Source: Bremia lactucae
Lineage: Eukaryota; Oomycota; Peronosporomycetes; Peronosporales; Peronosporaceae
Assembly (NCBI RefSeq): GCF_004359215.1
Contig: NC_090616.1
Coordinates: 3,556,292-3,615,731 of the forward strand
Direction of reading: 5' to 3'
Length of the DNA stretch: 59,440 nt
Both the position numbers and the translations under genes were made by a program. Shown here in pieces: positions 30,179 to 40,254 of the stretch (positions are counted from its first letter, which is position 1; each line of letters starts with the position of its first letter). Under the pieces are notes generated by a model. It had not been told where the DNA came from. It did not search any database and saw only the letters and a program-made list of their open reading frames with translations.

Positions 30179-31321
30179 GTGCTACTCTCTACGGTAAACT
30201 TACCTAAACGATTAGTCACTAATGTGGGTAGCATTAAACTACTACCCAAGTTCATTGGGCCTTTCCGTGTACTGCATCGAAGAGGCAATGCGTACACAAT
30301 AGAATTGCGACGTAGGATGCGAACGCATCCTACGTTTTACGTTGGTCGGCTCCGGCCGTACCATCAGTACGCGGCTTCTTCCGAGGACGGATTTGACCAC
30401 TCTTTACAAGAATACCCAAAAGATTATTGTGATCGCGAACCAGATTTTCATGTTGAACCTGAAGTTTCTCAGGCCGGTTTCGAAGATCCTCGAAGCTACG
30501 ATGAGCTGACGACAGCTCATCGCGGACAGCATGATACTTCCGCTCGTACTCCAACAAGGAGTACGCACTCTTCGAACGGTCTTCCAACCGCTCGATATGG
30601 TGAGCCTGCACCGTCTGCTCCAACGAGCGACGCTTACCGCGCTCGTGGTCAAGTCCCTCCTCCAAATCATGGAGGAAGCGATCGAGTTTGTCGACCATCG
30701 ACACTAGATCCGACACATGGGTCGGATTTAATTTTCACTCCTCCGCCACAACCATTGGTGAATTTCCAAGGCTGTCAACGTTTCCTTGTGGAACGTATAC
30801 TCCGTGATGTGAAGGGGTAGCGAACAAGTTATCTTGTTCGCTGGTGCGGTTTACAACCTTCACATGACAGCAGGGAGCCTCGTTCCCAGCTGGTTGTTGA
30901 CGTTGAGAGCCTCGTCCGTCAGTATGACGAGACCCATCCAATGGATCATAAGGTCTATCAGAAAACACGCGCCTCTGGCGCCTGTAAATCGATGGCAAAA
31001 CGTCAATCTCATCGCGCATCTCGATAGAGATGCGAGCCCTTCCCCTGGATCACTGGTGACCCGGCGAGGACGCCGGAGGAGATCGCTGCCCGCGACGCTC
31101 TTCATGAGCATTACCTTACGCCGAAGGTAATGACGCGAAGCCAGTATCTGACGCGTTTACGTGATCAAGCTTGTGGGGCTTCGGTGACCTGCATGAGAAA
31201 GATTCTGATCGTTTTGTTTCCAAACGAAACAAGGAGTGAAAACGAAGTCTCATTTGAGAACTGGGTTCACCGGGCCCGCAAACTCCGTAATATCTGGAAT
31301 ATCAGAGAGTCTGCGGATTAA
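30179..31321 (+). pseudogene. Gypsy GA1 integrase C-terminus with chromodomain
   Basis: The frame 30179-30820 has the GPY/F module (KFIGPFRVLHRRGNAYTIELRR, THPTFYVGRLRPYHQ) and a Ser/Thr/Pro-rich linker. After a TAG at 30818 (CAG in GA2) it continues as a chromodomain (RTSYLVRWCGLQPSHDSREP) to a TAG at 31025. That second TAG is shared with GA2. The same frame stays open for another 98 codons to 31321 without similarity that I recognise. Chromodomains of this type steer integration to marked chromatin. Key aromatic positions are partly lost (W to C/R). Confidence 0.8.
30330..30716 (-). other. Antisense ORF of 128 codons, coiled-coil-like
   Basis: This open frame lies antisense to the Ser/Thr/Pro linker between the GPY/F module and chromodomain of GA1. 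The predicted protein is rich in Leu, Glu and Arg with heptad-like spacing (VSMVDKLDRFLHDLEEGLDH, SAYSLLEYERKYHAVRDELS). It could be real or a by-product of codon bias on the other strand, and GA2 lacks the region, so it cannot be tested here. No function is assigned. Confidence 0.25.
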
Positions 31322-31507
31322 GGTGAAGCTTCGCTTCGACTTCGCTAAGCTTTAGGCCAAAGGCCAGTTACGTTCAGCATTTATGCCACAAAACGAAGTA
31401 AGGCTAGCCGATATTTCAGTGCTACGGTTGACCGTACAACCAAGGATCGAAGCCGCACTGAGGCTTTAGATCCACCTAATCCCACGTTTAGTAGTGGGAA
31501 GCGACGT
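31322..31507. other. Junction of GA1 and GB2 3' sequences
   Basis: No gene is supported. It is presumably 3' untranslated sequence of Gypsy GB2 (minus) meeting GA1, with short inverted repeats such as CCCAC...GTGGG at 31482-31500. No LTR of either element is found here. Confidence 0.4.
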
Positions 31508-33300
31508 TTGACGCGAGTTGACCCTCAGCTTGGAGCTCAAAAATGTCAACGTTGTACGGGCAATCTTGCCGAAGAGGTACCTCGAACTCCCAAGAGTTTT
31601 TGGAAGAGGGTTACCCTAGCCACTTCACCAGATACTAGTATTGACCCTCACGACGACGTCGCTTTAAAAGTTTCTCCACATGAAACTGAAGGTTTCCCCG
31701 CGCATCAAGCGGTGCGGGAGGGGGCCGAAATTTCGGCGGAAGCATTTGATGCTCAACGACACGAGGTGCAACTTCTTCGTGAGGTCCTTGCTCGGGTTGG
31801 GAGCTCTTTTGAGGCGGTTCGGGCGTCTTTCGCCGAAATCGCTTTTACCACGTAAAGAGGGCCAGTTGGATATCCTGGTGAGGATGCAACAATCTGCGGC
31901 ACGACCGCCTGTCTCGGCGCAAGCGCCTTCAAGTCCAAGTGGGAAGGGTCCCGATATGGCTAAAGCAAGCCAACGTAAAACACTGGATGTGTACGCAGCT
32001 TGTTGGGAAGGTTTAGCGTATAAGCTAGGCCCTTCTTGGCCACGAACGTAAATGGTCCAATAAAGCGCGGGCGAAATTTGGTCTTGAAGACCGCGGATAC
32101 CAAGTTGGTAGGTAGGTTCTTAGCGTTTAGTAAAACTCGGTCTCCGACCATATACGAATTAATACAGTTTCTGCTTTTGGCATCTGCTTCTTGTTTTTGT
32201 TTGTCTTGGCTATCAGCCATCGTATCTCTTACATGTCTTAAGATACTAAATCGCGTCGCGAGAAACTCGCTTACTTGTTTCCGAACGGTAACAGGGCTGA
32301 TATCAGCAAGCCTATCGGCCGATTCTCCCCCACCAAGCCCTTAACCCTGCAGTGGTATCGTTAATGGAACGCGCGGTTGGTAAGACCGTTTACATAGAAC
32401 ACAGTATAGCCTGTAGAGGCATGAACAGCGTCATTGAACGCAAACTCCACTACTGGGAGCATTGAGCTCCAGCGCTTTGGTGTCTGAGCACACACGCTGC
32501 GTTAAACGTCTTCAATGACGCGATTGACAAGTTCAGTTCGACCATCGGTCTGTGGATGGTCCGCAGTGGACATCTCCAATCTGGTTATAAGCACTCGGAA
32601 AATTGATTTCCAGATTTACCCGTAAAATCGGGGATCCCGATCAGAGATAATTGCCACTGGCAAACCATGTTTTCGAAACACGCGATCGATGAACAGCTTA
32701 GCTGTACCGTCTCCATCAATGGAATCTGGCACGGCTGCTTAGTAAGCCATTTTGCTCAAACGGTCAACAAAGACCACTATACCGGAGTTACCGGCTGAAT
32801 CTTTCGGTAGCCCAAAGACGAAATCCATACTAATGGACTCCCACAATCCTATGGGGACGGGAAGACTCGCCAGTGGCGCAGCAGCATGTGTCGAGGGTTT
32901 AATCCGTTGGCACGTTTCGCATGTGCGAATATATGTGCTGACCCATTTTTAAAGTTTGGGCCACCGACTCTGGCCTATGAAGCCGTAGGTCTTTTCTCAA
33001 GCGAGATGACCACCAAGGACAGTATCGTGTGCCTCATATTGGATCCGGTACTTCACCTCCTCATCATGAGGAACAATGACACGCGGAGGGTCCGCGATGT
33101 TTGTGCAACAGGTTGTTATCGATAGAAATCGATGTAACCTTGCACGCAAACGTGCCGCCAATTTAATACCCAATTTGAGTCCTATAACGCTCGTAGCAGA
33201 GCTGCACACTGTTTATCCTTGGCGTAAGCCGAACTGATTAATTCAGGAATAGGTGACGAGATAGTCGTTGAATGAGAATCTCATAATCCGGCCTGCGTGA
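31508..33300 (-). pseudogene. Gypsy GB2 integrase, GPY/F module and chromodomain
   Basis: On the minus strand the zinc-binding part (KYRIQYEAHDTVLGGHLA, near 33010) and integrase core fragments lead to the frame 32220-31960 with VGDRVLLNAKNLP, RPRFIGPFTFVAKKGLAYTLNLPNKLRTHPVFYVGLL (GPY/F). Further on, between about 31690 and 31530, a chromodomain is readable across two stops: HVEKLLKRRREGQY, YLVKWLG, PSSKNSWEFEVPLRQ. GB is therefore a chromovirus. Stops and frameshifts are frequent, and the core aspartates sit in broken frames at 32500-32850. Confidence 0.82.
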
Positions 33301-33375
33301 TAACGCGTCGGCCAAAGCATTTTGCTTGCCGGGCTTATACTTCACCACGAAGTTGGATTCCGCAAAAAAAGATAG

Positions 33376-33855
33376 TTATCGGGCCATTTTCTGTGAGAGA
33401 TGGGGCGACTTAGTCGCCGTGCGCAATGATGTGTGATCTGTAAAAATCACAAACGGCTTAGAGCCGAGTGGATGACCTCTGAATTTGACGAGAGCATACT
33501 TCATAACAAGGAACTCTTTGTCATGAACTGGGTAGTTCTTTTCCGCAGCTTTAAGCTTTTTAGACTCGAACGCAATAACACGTTGATGCCCATCAACATC
33601 TGTTTGTAACAGAGCACTGCCAATGGCAAAATCTGATGCGTCAAAGACGATACTGAAAGGCCAATTTGGGTTTGGCAGTACCAGAATCGGGGCATGGATA
33701 AGACTACCCTTAACTGCTCGAAAAGCATTATTTTCGGTGCTAGTCCAGCACCATTCTATATCTTTCTTTAGGAGTTTAGATAATGGCCTAGCCATATCAG
33801 CGTAATTTTTGCTATATTTGTGTAAATAATTGGCGAGACCCAACCACTTAAGCAA
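33376..33855 (-). pseudogene. Gypsy GB2 RNase H
   Basis: The minus-strand frame reads LKWLGLANYLHKYSKNYADMARPLSKLLKKD (RT connection), FSIVFDASDFAIGSALLQTD (first RNase H aspartate), RVIAFESKKLKAAEKNYPVHDKEFLVMKYAL (glutamate) and FVIFTDHTSLRTA. It is 159 codons without interruption, the best-kept RNase H of the window. It is the sister of the GB1 piece at 17665-17870 but lacks the snap-back insertion. Confidence 0.92.
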
Positions 33856-33896
33856 ATCCTTTTGGTTTTTAGGAACCGGCCAATCTACTATGGCTT

Positions 33897-34700
33897 TTAC
33901 CTTAGCGGAATCGCTCTAAGGCATCGCTTTCCAATGAAGTTTTCTAAAGAAGGAATTTCGTCTGCGCCAAAAATGCATTTAGATGCATTGGCATACAATT
34001 TTTTTGTGCGCATGCATTCGAGCACTGCTCGCAAATGGTCTAAATGGTTTTCCATATCCGACCGACCCTGCTCCGCACGACTATGGACAAAAATGTCATC
34101 GAAATAAGTCTGTGCATAACCTCGATGAGGGCGAAACAGTTGCGTCACTAGACGATTAAATGTTGCCGGGGCGTTGGAAAGCCATTGTGGAAAACCAGCC
34201 ACTCCCATTACATGCCGCTTTGGGTGCTAACCGCTGTAAGCGGGATATCACTAGCTCGCATAAGCACTTGGTAGTAACCATTGACTAAGTCCAATGCACT
34301 GTACATTGTACATCCCACCATATTGTTCTAAAGAACATCTTTTCTAGGAATGGGGGTTTGGGCTGGTATAGTGGCAGCCTTAAGCTTATTATAAGCATGT
34401 ACAATGCGCCATTTACCATTTGGCTTTTTGACACAAAAATGTCGGTGTCGAATGAGGAGATTTGTTCTCTCGTAACATTTCAGCCTCGTGCTTTGCATGG
34501 AAGAAATCGTCAATGACGTCACACTGCTCCTTTGGTAAAAGCCATTGTTCTTGTGACACAGTATTTGGTTCCCATTACTAAGTCAATTTCATGATGAACA
34601 CTTCTATCCGGAGCTAAAACAGATGGTGGGTTATTACATACCTTATCTTGGAATTCCTTAATTAAGGAATAAAAAGGATCCGTAGGATCTTCCAGGATCG
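33897..34700 (-). pseudogene. Gypsy GB2 reverse transcriptase
   Basis: Minus-strand pieces: fingers (EFQDKVCNNPPSVLAPD, HHEIDLVMGTKYCV), KPNGKWRIVHAYNKLKAATIPAQTPIPRKDVL, a shifted palm start (ALDLV), GLSNAPATFNRLVTQLF-like reading SNAPATFNRLVTQLFRPHRG, the catalytic TYFDDIFVHSRAEQG near 34090, and LYANASKCIFGADEIP. Frameshifts are near 34520, 34330 and 34205. When intact this protein makes the cDNA. Confidence 0.9.
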
Positions 34701-36091
34701 GTGACCCATTTCGCGCACAAAGTGCACCTTTTGTGTCATCCAGGACAGCTTCGTCTAGAAGTGACGATGAGTTTAACTCAACCATAGGTCGAATGACCAT
34801 CATTTCAGATAAGTCACCAGTTTTTAAGACTCGACCGCACTCATCAATAGACATTTCGTCTAGCTCTAAAAGAGCATGTAACGAGAGGATTGCCGCAAGG
34901 CTTACTTCCCCCTCAATGTTACCGGTTACGCCATTTACAAGCGTATGTACTTGCTCACTCGTATCACTTTGTGAGGGTATACACGCTTCGTGTCCATCCT
35001 GTCTTGGAGTGAAGATGAAGACAATACGCCTTTTAGAGGCCGGGACATTCACGTCCCCAGGGTTTTCAGCCTGTATTGGTTCTATACAAGACATGGTGTC
35101 TAATTTGACATCCGATAAAGAGTTAAAAAACTCAACTTCCTTATCCAGCGAACGTTTACGTGTCGCCTCACGTGCATTAGGAGGATTTGACCCAAAATGC
35201 CCTGGCGAACCGCCAATAGTGTCACTATTGACACTTAGGATGGTGCCACCTCGGCCGACCATACTCGGTGGACTTAGACGTGCCACTCCACGTATCTCAG
35301 GGATATTGCACGCTGCTTTCAGCATTTAGTGAATCGTTAGTATAGCGAGTGTTACTCGACGAAGTACGTGCCGTTTTACTTATTTCTGCTCAGTCGGGCT
35401 CAAAATTAATGTTTTTAACATTAGAGTTTATTAACTCAGACATGCCAATGTCTAAAACAGTGACAGACTCATTCTTGGTATGGCCTGGCTAGAACATCAT
35501 GAACCGAATTAGTAATATTTATTGTGAGGAGTAGCTTCTCCAGACAAGCTATTGATAAGCCTTTCTGGCAAAAGCCACGGCTTCTTTTCAGGGGCGAGAT
35601 GAGACATTTTACTGTCTTCACTCCCCTGACCGTGGATCAATTGGAAGTCTAAGACCTTAGGCGCCACGCGCAATATTCCTAGCAAAGTTTTGGAGAGTCA
35701 TGGACCCACCTTTGCTAGGCAACAAATGAGATCATATCTCGAATCCAAATCAAGGACGAGACAGCGTTCCATACTGTCAAAGTCCAGAAACTTTATACCT
35801 AAGTTCAATGGAACTTTGGGAACAGTGACCCGAGTCCCTGTCCCTAAGCAAACAGTGTTATTGTATTATCTCCATGCGCTCTAAGTACCTCCACGTATTG
35901 TTGATTTCCCTCAATAGAAAGGCGTCGAGCATAATTGCAAGACACTCCTGAGTCAATTAAAATTGACCACGGCTTACCAAAGCCCTTTACAATCGAAATG
36001 AGCACCAAGCTAATTGGGGCAAGGTTCTATTTATTCTCACCTCCTTGAGGTTTAACCGAGCCTAGGTCTTCCCCAGAAGGGCGCCCCGCAT
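34701..36091 (-). pseudogene. Gypsy GB2 protease and pre-RT linker
   Basis: 35325-34519 is a long minus-strand frame holding the linker between protease and RT ([37 protein letters not shown]). The protease is upstream and broken: the active-site reading SILIDSGVSCNYARRLSIEG lies at about 35970-35910, followed by stops. 35330-35880 shows no intact frame. GB1 has lost this protease part entirely. Confidence 0.75.
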
Positions 36092-37110
36092 CTACTGGGT
36101 ATCGACGTTTCCCCGCACCGTACCAGATCTCTGGTATAGGTCGGAGTTGGAGCTCTTTCGGGCTTTACGCAAATTTCGAAGTGGGCAGGCAGGGCGTAAA
36201 TGTTTCGTGCATTCGCGCACATAACATCTACGGATGGTCTTATGCTGTTCCACAGCTTGAAGAGCCTCTTCTCCTTCCTCAACGAGGCTTATAAACATAG
36301 GTTCCGCTCTATTAGACGGAACCCATGTGCTCGAAGAGCTTGTTCGGTAAACAGGCGTGCTAACGCGGGCAGACTTAAAGTCAAAGTCGGCGCGTAGCGC
36401 TATGGCAACTGCCTCTTCGAACGTAGCCGGATGAGATCGGAACAATTCCGTCCGGGCAATGCCTTCATTGAGACCCCCCATAAAAAAGGTCACTACAATT
36501 GCCTCTTGCACCGGGTCTTGATGCATAGATGCAATGAGAGTTCTCAACTCCTGGACAAAGACCCCCAGGGTTCTTTTACCCTGCCGAGTCGCTAGGAGTC
36601 GTGCTCGCATGCAAAAAGCCTGATCAGGCGGTGCAAACATGCTGGTCACTTGCTGTTTCAGCGAATCCCATGAGGGGAAAGCGTCGTTTATGGATGTGCT
36701 GCACATTAATGCCCACTCTATGGCTCTACCTCCAAGTTTGGACATGGCCATAGCCACATTTGCCTTTCTGGTAAGAACAAGACGTAATCAATGGACATTT
36801 CCATTTGCTCAATTCAAAAAGGGAGATTTTCTCCCTCTTTTCCCTCATTTTTTTTTACATTTACAGTTAGAGGGCGAGCCCTCGGCTCTGAGTCAGGTAC
36901 GGAGATGTACCGGGTAGGCATAGATGCCGCTAAAGGGTCCTGTACCTGACCGATCAGGGAGGCTTTGTACCGCATGAAAGCTTCAAGCCTTGCATGCAGG
37001 ACCTCTGGTCCCTGGGAAATAATAAATTCCACGTGCTCAAGCCCGAATAAGATTTTGAGCTTGTCATAAGCGGCGCGTTGCGCTTCTGACAATTCTGGAA
37101 CCTCTTTCAC
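36092..37110 (-). pseudogene. Gypsy GB2 gag
   Basis: ATG at 37110 (minus) starts [18 protein letters not shown] and [23 protein letters not shown] frameshift near 36820-36760 is followed by the Retrotrans_gag domain (AMAMSKLGGRAIEWALMCST, FPSWDSLKQQVTSMFAPPDQAF, GVFVQELRTLIASMHQDPVQEAIVVTFFMGGLNEG) and a Cys-rich tail CYVRECTKHLRPAC in place of a standard CCHC knuckle. It would form the particle shell. GB1 (19439-20100) and GB3 (49612-50250) are shorter relatives. Confidence 0.9.
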
Positions 37111-37332
37111 TGTCGTAAAAAATAAGTCTTGTAAAGACTCAGGCGTAGGTTGACTACGAGTGCTACCAGGTGTAGCGGAGCTATCACGCTCCTAAAGTCA
37201 GAGAAAGACTCTCAGACTCAGAGAGTCACTTAGTTCTATTGAGCTTATGGGTTTAACAACTCTGGGAGTCGTACATGCTATTAAAGCTTAAGGAATCCTA
37301 GTTCAAGGGATTCAGGGGTTCGTAAAGCCAAG

Positions 37333-37655
37333 TGGCAACTAGTGCCCAAGAGGATATACCTTAGAAAGGCTTCTATCTCTTACAAATCAATGCGCAAGCC
37401 TTAGGAAGGCACTTAACGCTTTAAGATCAATGAGGAACTGCACTTTATTTAATTATTTAAATCTAAAAACCTTACCCTAGCTAATTTAAAATAGATTTCG
37501 GCCCCAGATTTATATCTGGCGGCGACCACATAATTATTGCCCATATTTAATGGGATTTAAGCAACTAACTATTTTAAAATTAGATAAAGGGTATTTTACC
37601 CATTTAGTAAATGTACCACAACAACGGTTCTCCAACCGATGTGTGCCCCATTACA
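37333..37655 (-). repeat. Gypsy GB2 5' LTR
   Basis: 323 bp, TGTAATGGGG...TTGCCA on minus. The primer-site sequence follows at 37330-37315 and resembles GB1. 37111-37314 is leader without a gene. The opposite LTR is not found near 31.3 kb, so the element is 3'-truncated. Confidence 0.82.
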
Positions 37656-37664
37656 CTATCAGCT

Positions 37665-38125
37665 TAAAGACATGAACTTTCCCTAGTGACCCTGCCAGTT
37701 TAGCAGTGGTCAATAAAACTACGTCCTATGACCGACCTCTCGGCGGTATCATAGGCGAGTTTGATGCTAAAAGCGTGAGCGAGGCTCAACGCTTTTTGAT
37801 TAAGCGATTAGCCATCACACGAAAAGTCCGTGACGAGATGGCAAGCGCACAGGACAAGCAAAAAGAATATGCTGACCGAAATGGTCTCAAAATTAACGAA
37901 CGCTTTAAAGTGGGTGAAAAAGTACTATTAAGTATTGCTACCCTACCTAAAAATGCAATTTTTGTACTACCTGGAGGTACTACGAAGTTGTTGCACCGTT
38001 TCATTGGGCCCTTTAAGGTGGTAATAGAGGTTGGTGACTCAAATTATAGGCTCACCCTTCCCTCGTATATAAAGACGCGCCGTATTTTAAGTGGGTCGTC
38101 TGAAACGGTATGTAGACTCAAATGA
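37665..38125 (+). pseudogene. Gypsy GC integrase C-terminus
   Basis: The plus-strand reading SDPASLAVVNKTTSYDRPLGG, FDAKSVSEAQRFLIKRLAITRKVRDEMASAQDKQKEYADRN, RFKVGEKVLLSIATLPKN and LLHRFIGPFKVVIEVGDSNYRLTLPSYIK is the region after the integrase core, with the GPY/F signature. It matches 59217-59440 closely. The preceding core is missing: the fragment begins just beside the GB2 LTR at 37655, so GB2 lies in or against this GC copy. Confidence 0.82.
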
Positions 38126-38186
38126 GCCTCATACCCCCATTCGTCGAAGAAGACGATGGTGACGCCGACTGTGAGTCTAGCGGCGA

Positions 38187-39151
38187 TCAGATGAGGGAGA
38201 CGGTGAATTTACTTGGTGACTGCCTATGAAAAGGAGCACCAGCTGAGGCCTCTTCGCTAGTCTCAAATGGACTAGCAGAAGTAGCGTAGTGAGAAGAAAC
38301 AGGGGGTACAGTACCGCCCATGATTTCTTTCACACGCAAGCGGGCGATATTAATTCGCTGCGACCGCTGTATCATCGCATCGGAATGCGGATGAATGCGG
38401 CGCAAGAATTTCGCCTCGTATTGGTCGGGCGTTTCATTTAAACGCAACACGACCGGGTCTTCCATAATTTAATGACACCATAATAGTTTTGAGCATTTAG
38501 AAAAGCGCGTTTTTTGAGCGACGCTATTGTCCCGTTTACACGAGGCCATTCAGAGAGAGGGAGCATAAGTGATATGCCACCCGTCACACAGCCACGTTTA
38601 ATACGGCTGGCTTGTGACAGCGACTAAGCACATTCACGCGTCGTCGGCGGAGCGTTACGCTCAGAATCCTCTATGTCAGAACCATTATGGATAATGGTCT
38701 GAGCAAAAGACGGTGTGGTTTTACCCAACGGAGAAGCGGCTGCGCCTTTATGGGCAGCGCTCGCAATAACCGTCGCTGCGCTATCCAGCGCAGACGACGA
38801 GACAGCATTCGTAAGTGTTGCTGTCTCCATGTTATGAGCAATGATAGAAGTTTGGATGGGCAATAATGTGCCATCATCCTTCCTCGTGAGATCCTTGTCC
38901 GCATCATTACTTTGAGGTGACGGCAACGGTCTCGACTCATTGTAGTCGACAATGAGCGACGGATCAACATCCTCACTGATTAAGTGGGATGAATCCTTAA
39001 GCCCCGTTAACGCGACAGCAGCAGTAGCGGTCGGCGTTTCAGCTAAGGCATTGGACGCTGCAGGGCGTGTTAACGCGGCGCGCGCGCTAAATGCAAGAGT
39101 TAGTGGGCGTCTTCGCAGACGACCCTCCAACGTTGCCCATGTAGGTGGCAC
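38187..39151 (-). CDS. Antisense ORFs between Gypsy GC pol and 3' LTR
   Basis: Two minus-strand frames, 39151-38624 (175 codons) and 38465-38187 (92 codons), lie between the GC integrase end and its polypurine tract, opposite to pol. The first is Ala/Ser/Thr-rich (LLPIQTSIIAHNMETATL, AAHKGAAASPLGKTT, IIHNGSDIEDSERNAPPTT); the second is charged (YEAKFLRRIHPHSDAMIQRSQRI). A second copy of part of the first, at 50500-50760, keeps about 84 codons without indel despite many substitutions, which favours coding. Some plant Gypsy elements such as Grande carry antisense ORFs at this place. The product is unknown. Confidence 0.45.
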
Positions 39152-39279
39152 CTTTGGCGCCGTGTATGAAAACAGAGGTCGCTAGAGTGAATCAGAGACT
39201 TAGCGGCGCGTCAAGCAGCATAGTTCTTCCTTCCACTTTATCGAAGTTTAAAATGTAACTTCGTTCTTTAAGGGAGTGG

Positions 39280-39293
39280 ATAGTGTAACTGGC
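39280..39293 (+). promoter_or_regulatory. Polypurine tract of Gypsy GC
   Basis: A purine-rich run, interrupted only by T (39269-39293, with AAGGGAGTGGATAG at its core), stands directly before TGTAAC at 39294, the expected place of the plus-strand primer of reverse transcription. GA2 has the similar AAAGGGAGGAGTGA at 48607-48620. Confidence 0.6.
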
Positions 39294-40150
39294 TAAAGTT
39301 GCCCTAATGTTACACAGTCCCCGTTAAATACACTTGGTGTACTCAAGGGGATGGTCAATTTCTTAAATAAAGTAATTAGACCCACCACTTGAGTGTGGTT
39401 CACATTTGTGACCAACCCTTGTGTATGTGATGCACATAGGTGCATTCACATTAGGAGGGATGTCGCCTAGCGTCATCCGTTACGCGAGATATATAGAGAT
39501 ACGCTCGCAAAACATATTAGTGTAATCAATAGAGATGACAGTTCAATTTGGTAAAAATTGGAATTTATATTTAATGCGATTATATTTAAATCGGTCTCAA
39601 ACTACTTTCTACTTATCAAGTGCGCACGAGGAGTCGAATCACCGCTCCCGTGACGACACGTTTACCAGAGTACCTAGTGCGTTGGATGAGGTCGCTAAGG
39701 CGCCCACCACAATTACCTCACGGCACACGAAATTAGACGGTCAAACAGCTTCTCCGCTGCGCTAGGGTGTGTGCTTAAGTAGAGCGTGCCCCCATAAAGA
39801 CTTGCCCACCTACAACTTTCAACTTAAGAAGTGCGCACGTGAAGACGGATTACCGCTTCCGTGACGACACTTGTACTAAAGTACTTAGCTCGTTGGGTGA
39901 GGTCGCTTAGGGGCCCACCAACAATCTCACTGCACGTGTGAGAAGACGGTCAAACCGCCTTCTCACTGTGCCTAAAGGTGTGTGCGTAAGTAGAGCGTGG
40001 CTGCTATAGTAGCACCTGTCTACACCCACCCTTGTGTCTTAATGTGCTTTCGCATTTAAGGGGATCAAGACATCATCTGCGATTTAAAAAAGTAAGCTCG
40101 CCATGCAGGAATACACATCTACAGATGGCATCCAATCATTGGATAAAGTT
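39294..40150 (+). repeat. Gypsy GC 3' LTR with 211-bp tandem duplication
   Basis: It begins TGTAAC and, like the GA LTR, its first 31 bp form an inverted repeat with GTTACA. A TATATAGAGATA stretch at 39490-39501 may be the promoter. An imperfect 211-bp tandem duplication starts at 39619 and 39830, each unit opening with AGTGCGCACG. The 3' end is not defined; no second LTR is available for comparison. Confidence 0.5.
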
Positions 40151-40254
40151 TATATTTAATTACATTTGGTTTAAATATATTTCCCTAGTCGAACGTGAAT
40201 AAAACAGTGTCTAGTTTTAATCTAGCCACATCATTTGTCAAAAGGATCCAAAAA

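Noticed and set aside
25960..31130. The inverted repeats as a CRISPR array, tRNA genes or bacterial terminators
   Set aside because: There is no constant repeat with spacers, no tRNA arms or CCA context, and no T-runs; each stem has a different sequence and many lie within pol codons of a eukaryotic retroelement.
31508..31855. Plus-strand ORF of 115 codons
   Set aside because: The minus strand here encodes the GPY/F-to-chromodomain part of Gypsy GB2 (YLVKWLG, NSWEFEVPL), so the plus-strand frame is a shadow.
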